NCBI RefSeq assembly: GCF_019204045.1
Contig: NZ_JAGSPC010000005.1
Span: forward strand, 1-36,436
Reading direction: 5' to 3'
Source of the DNA: Erythrobacter crassostreae
GTDB taxonomy: Bacteria > Pseudomonadota > Alphaproteobacteria > Sphingomonadales > Sphingomonadaceae
Length of the DNA: 36,436 nt
Part shown: in pieces, positions 34,585-36,436 of the stretch
Layout: the number at the start of each line of letters is the position of its first letter
Position numbering within the stretch: the stretch's first letter is position 1
The notes under the pieces: model-generated
What the model was told of the DNA's origin: nothing
What the model saw: only the letters and a program-made list of their open reading frames with translations
Databases searched by the model: none
Made by a program: the position numbers and the translations under genes

Positions 34585-35940
34585 CCCTTCTTCTGCGGGT
34601 GTTTTGCTGAACCATTTGTACATCGGCCCAAAGCCAAGCAGGGCAGCTCCGACAAACGGTGCAGCGACCACGATCAGGTTGATACCTGACCAGCTCTGCT
34701 CGCTGGTGATCGTGACACCAGCTGTCGCAGCAAGACCTGCGCAGATTAGGAATACACCGGCGACAACGCGCGCCTTTGGCACGGTACGCCCGCCTCTGAT
34801 GGGACCAAAGCTGCGCTCATGCTTGGCAAAGATCGCAATCATCGGCAGCAGCGCGAGAATGTAGACGCCCAGCCATAGCGGCCGCGAAGCCCACCATTCG
34901 CCTGTACCTGGCACGGAGCTCAGGCCAGCCCCGCCAAACCCGATCCACATGACAGTCATCACCAACACAAAGGCGGTGAGATGCCAAAGATAGACGGTCA
35001 TAATCATCCCGTTCATCAGGACAGTTGCGGACCAGATGCTCAGATTGTCGAGCATTTTGCGTCCCAGAGGTTCCAGCGCCAGCACGAGCCCCACCTGCGT
35101 CACACCCAGCGCGAACAGCGCCAGCGTGGGCGGCAGCGAGTTGGAGAAACCTCCCGGCGCAGAAACCATTGAGACCGGGTAGAAACCATAGACCGTGATC
35201 GAAATAAGTATCGCCAGCCCCACAACAAATGTCGCTAGCGCAAACAAGCGATTGTCGAACCGCCCATCGCGCCACGCAAAACCCAGCTGATGGATCGCAA
35301 GGAACACCCACAGGAAGTTGGTAAAGTTCACATAGGGCACGCCGACAGAGAAAGTCAGCCAGTCGGTCAGCATGGCCAATGGAATGTAGATCGCAAAGCT
35401 GAGCCAACCAAACCTCTCCCACGCCTTTCGCGTCAACGGCGTACAGGCGGTCACCACCAGATAAACCGATAGGAACCAGACAGGGATCAAAGCCGCTTCA
35501 GTCGCGTCCCGGATCTGCCCGCGTTCTAGCCCAACCTGTGTCATCACGACGGCAAGCACAGCCCAAAGGAGCAGCACAGGGAATGTCGGTGCAATCAGTC
35601 GCTGGACACGAGCAGCAAGCCAATCGCGGTAAACACCCGTTTGCGCCGGAGCGCTTTTGCGCAGCGTCGCATCCCAGCTCATCCCGTTGGAGAACCCGCC
35701 GACGAGGAAGAAAACCGGCATCACCTGAAAACCCCAGGTCAGCCAATGGGTCCAGTTTGCGACGCTCAGCAAATCGCCGCGCTGCAATTCTCCGGCGTCA
35801 TCAACATAGAGGCCCGCCATCAACCAGTGGCCGAATACGACTGCCAGAATTGAAACTGCACGCAGAAAATCGACCCAGCGATTGCGCTCTGGCGGAGCCA
35901 TTTGTGCCAGATCGCGCGCCTTGCTCCACATTGCCAACAT
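34573..35940 (-). CDS. Multi-pass membrane acyltransferase (acyltransferase 3 family)
   Basis: A 455-residue inner-membrane protein of the acyltransferase-3 family (PF01757), which transfers acyl groups to envelope glycans or lipids. The family start NRWVDFLRAVSILAVVFGHW (catalytic His in the first membrane helix) is clear, followed by QVMPVFFLVGGFSNG and about ten hydrophobic segments. The start is best placed at the ATG at 35940, preceded by GGGAG eight bases upstream; in-frame starts at 35955 and 35997 are weaker. The substrate cannot be predicted. It overlaps the 3' end of the cyclopropane synthase gene and is divergent from argG. Confidence 0.88.
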   Translation of the reverse strand: MLAMWSKARDLAQMAPPERNRWVDFLRAVSILAVVFGHWLMAGLYVDDAGELQRGDLLSVANWTHWLTWGFQVMPVFFLVGGFSNGMSWDATLRKSAPAQTGVYRDWLAARVQRLIAPTFPVLLLWAVLAVVMTQVGLERGQIRDATEAALIPVWFLSVYLVVTACTPLTRKAWERFGWLSFAIYIPLAMLTDWLTFSVGVPYVNFTNFLWVFLAIHQLGFAWRDGRFDNRLFALATFVVGLAILISITVYGFYPVSMVSAPGGFSNSLPPTLALFALGVTQVGLVLALEPLGRKMLDNLSIWSATVLMNGMIMTVYLWHLTAFVLVMTVMWIGFGGAGLSSVPGTGEWWASRPLWLGVYILALLPMIAIFAKHERSFGPIRGGRTVPKARVVAGVFLICAGLAATAGVTITSEQSWSGINLIVVAAPFVGAALLGFGPMYKWFSKTPAEEGSGS

Positions 35941-36101
35941 TAAGGGTTCTCCCATCCCAAGTGCCTGAAATATCGGGAGCCTAACCAGCGATAACAAGCA
36001 TTTTTGCCGTTTCCGTTACGGCATACTGAATTCGTAACCAGTGATTGCATGGCTGTGAATACGCTGGTAGCCGCCCCAGCATTCCTCGGAGACTTAATGC
36101 A

Positions 36102-36436
36102 ATGCCTGCCAACGATACACCTGACATCAAACGCGTCGTACTCGCCTATTCCGGCGGCCTCGATACCTCTGTGATCGCCAAATGGCTGACGGTTGAACGC
36201 GGATTGGAAGTGGTCACCTTTACCGCCGATCTGGGTCAAGGTGAAGAGATCGAGCCAGCTCGCGAGAAAGCGCGCGCGATGGGCATTCCTGATGAACACA
36301 TCTTTATCGAAGATGTTCGCGAAGAGTTTGTCGGCGACTACGTTTTCCCGATGATGCGCGCCAACGCGCGGTACGAAGGCGATTATCTGCTCGGCACATC
36401 GATCGCGCGCCCGCTTATCTCCAAGCGTTTGGTCGA
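36102..36436 (+). CDS. argG: Argininosuccinate synthase (5' part; runs off window)
   Basis: Ligates citrulline and aspartate with ATP in arginine biosynthesis. The visible 111 codons hold the N-type ATP pyrophosphatase P-loop [10 protein letters not shown], followed by [20 protein letters not shown] and [12 protein letters not shown], all diagnostic of ArgG. The start ATG at 36102 is preceded by GGAGA nine bases upstream; an ATG at 36097 is out of frame. The rest lies beyond the right edge. Confidence 0.96.
   Translation, partial: MPANDTPDIKRVVLAYSGGLDTSVIAKWLTVERGLEVVTFTADLGQGEEIEPAREKARAMGIPDEHIFIEDVREEFVGDYVFPMMRANARYEGDYLLGTSIARPLISKRLV

Noticed and set aside
1..36436. CRISPR arrays, insertion sequences, prophage or integron features
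   Set aside because: No regularly spaced repeats, transposase, integrase or phage structural genes are present; the gene content is core chromosomal.

Overview
The window is a piece of an alphaproteobacterial chromosome, most likely from Sphingomonadales and probably the Erythrobacter group. The evidence is the mix of CckA and CpdR cell-cycle regulators, a GTTC-N7-GTTC type LexA box in front of recA, a SapC-family protein, an NADP-type isocitrate dehydrogenase of the alphaproteobacterial/eukaryotic form, and moderate GC content. The genus call is inference from protein style, not from a marker-gene comparison. I see no insertion sequence, prophage, CRISPR array or rRNA. One tRNA (Val, anticodon GAC) is present.

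Layout. 1-1005 is the 5' part of a DEAD-box RNA helicase running off the left edge, followed by a secreted orphan protein (1168-1839, minus). 1949-4316 (plus) holds a D-2-hydroxyglutarate dehydrogenase-type flavoenzyme and a SapC-family protein. A cluster of four hairpins (4354-4514) follows, the last a strong terminator. An N-formylglutamate amidohydrolase (minus) is divergent from cpdR (plus). Then come tRNA-Val with a terminator, icd with a terminator, a GNAT/nitrilase fusion and a CPA2 antiporter. On the minus strand from 22278 down to 11173 the order is smpB, a DUF2062 protein, cckA, two tandem DUF4139 proteins, recA (SOS box) and alaS.

An AspA/AstE-like hydrolase on the plus strand sits between smpB and dapA, its stop codon overlapping that of dapA. 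Divergent from dapA is a tightly packed plus-strand run: soluble lytic transglycosylase, greB, a small secreted protein, rlmN, a methyltransferase and a MOSC protein (24460-29895). A glycine-zipper envelope protein with its own terminator follows. After it come three overlapping genes: a pteridine-reductase-like SDR, a membrane cytochrome b and a YedY-like molybdopterin oxidoreductase. The right end holds a DUF1801 protein, a cyclopropane fatty acid synthase, a multi-pass acyltransferase and the 5' end of argG.

Most of the window is core housekeeping: translation quality (alaS, smpB, rlmN, tRNA), DNA repair (recA), cell-cycle phosphorelay (cckA, cpdR), TCA and amino-acid metabolism (icd, dapA, argG) and envelope maintenance (slt, cfa). 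The most unusual observation is in the first DUF4139 protein (15247-16875). Between two conserved DUF4139 blocks it carries a proline-rich linker and a segment that reads like the N-terminal TonB-box/plug motif of a TonB-dependent receptor.
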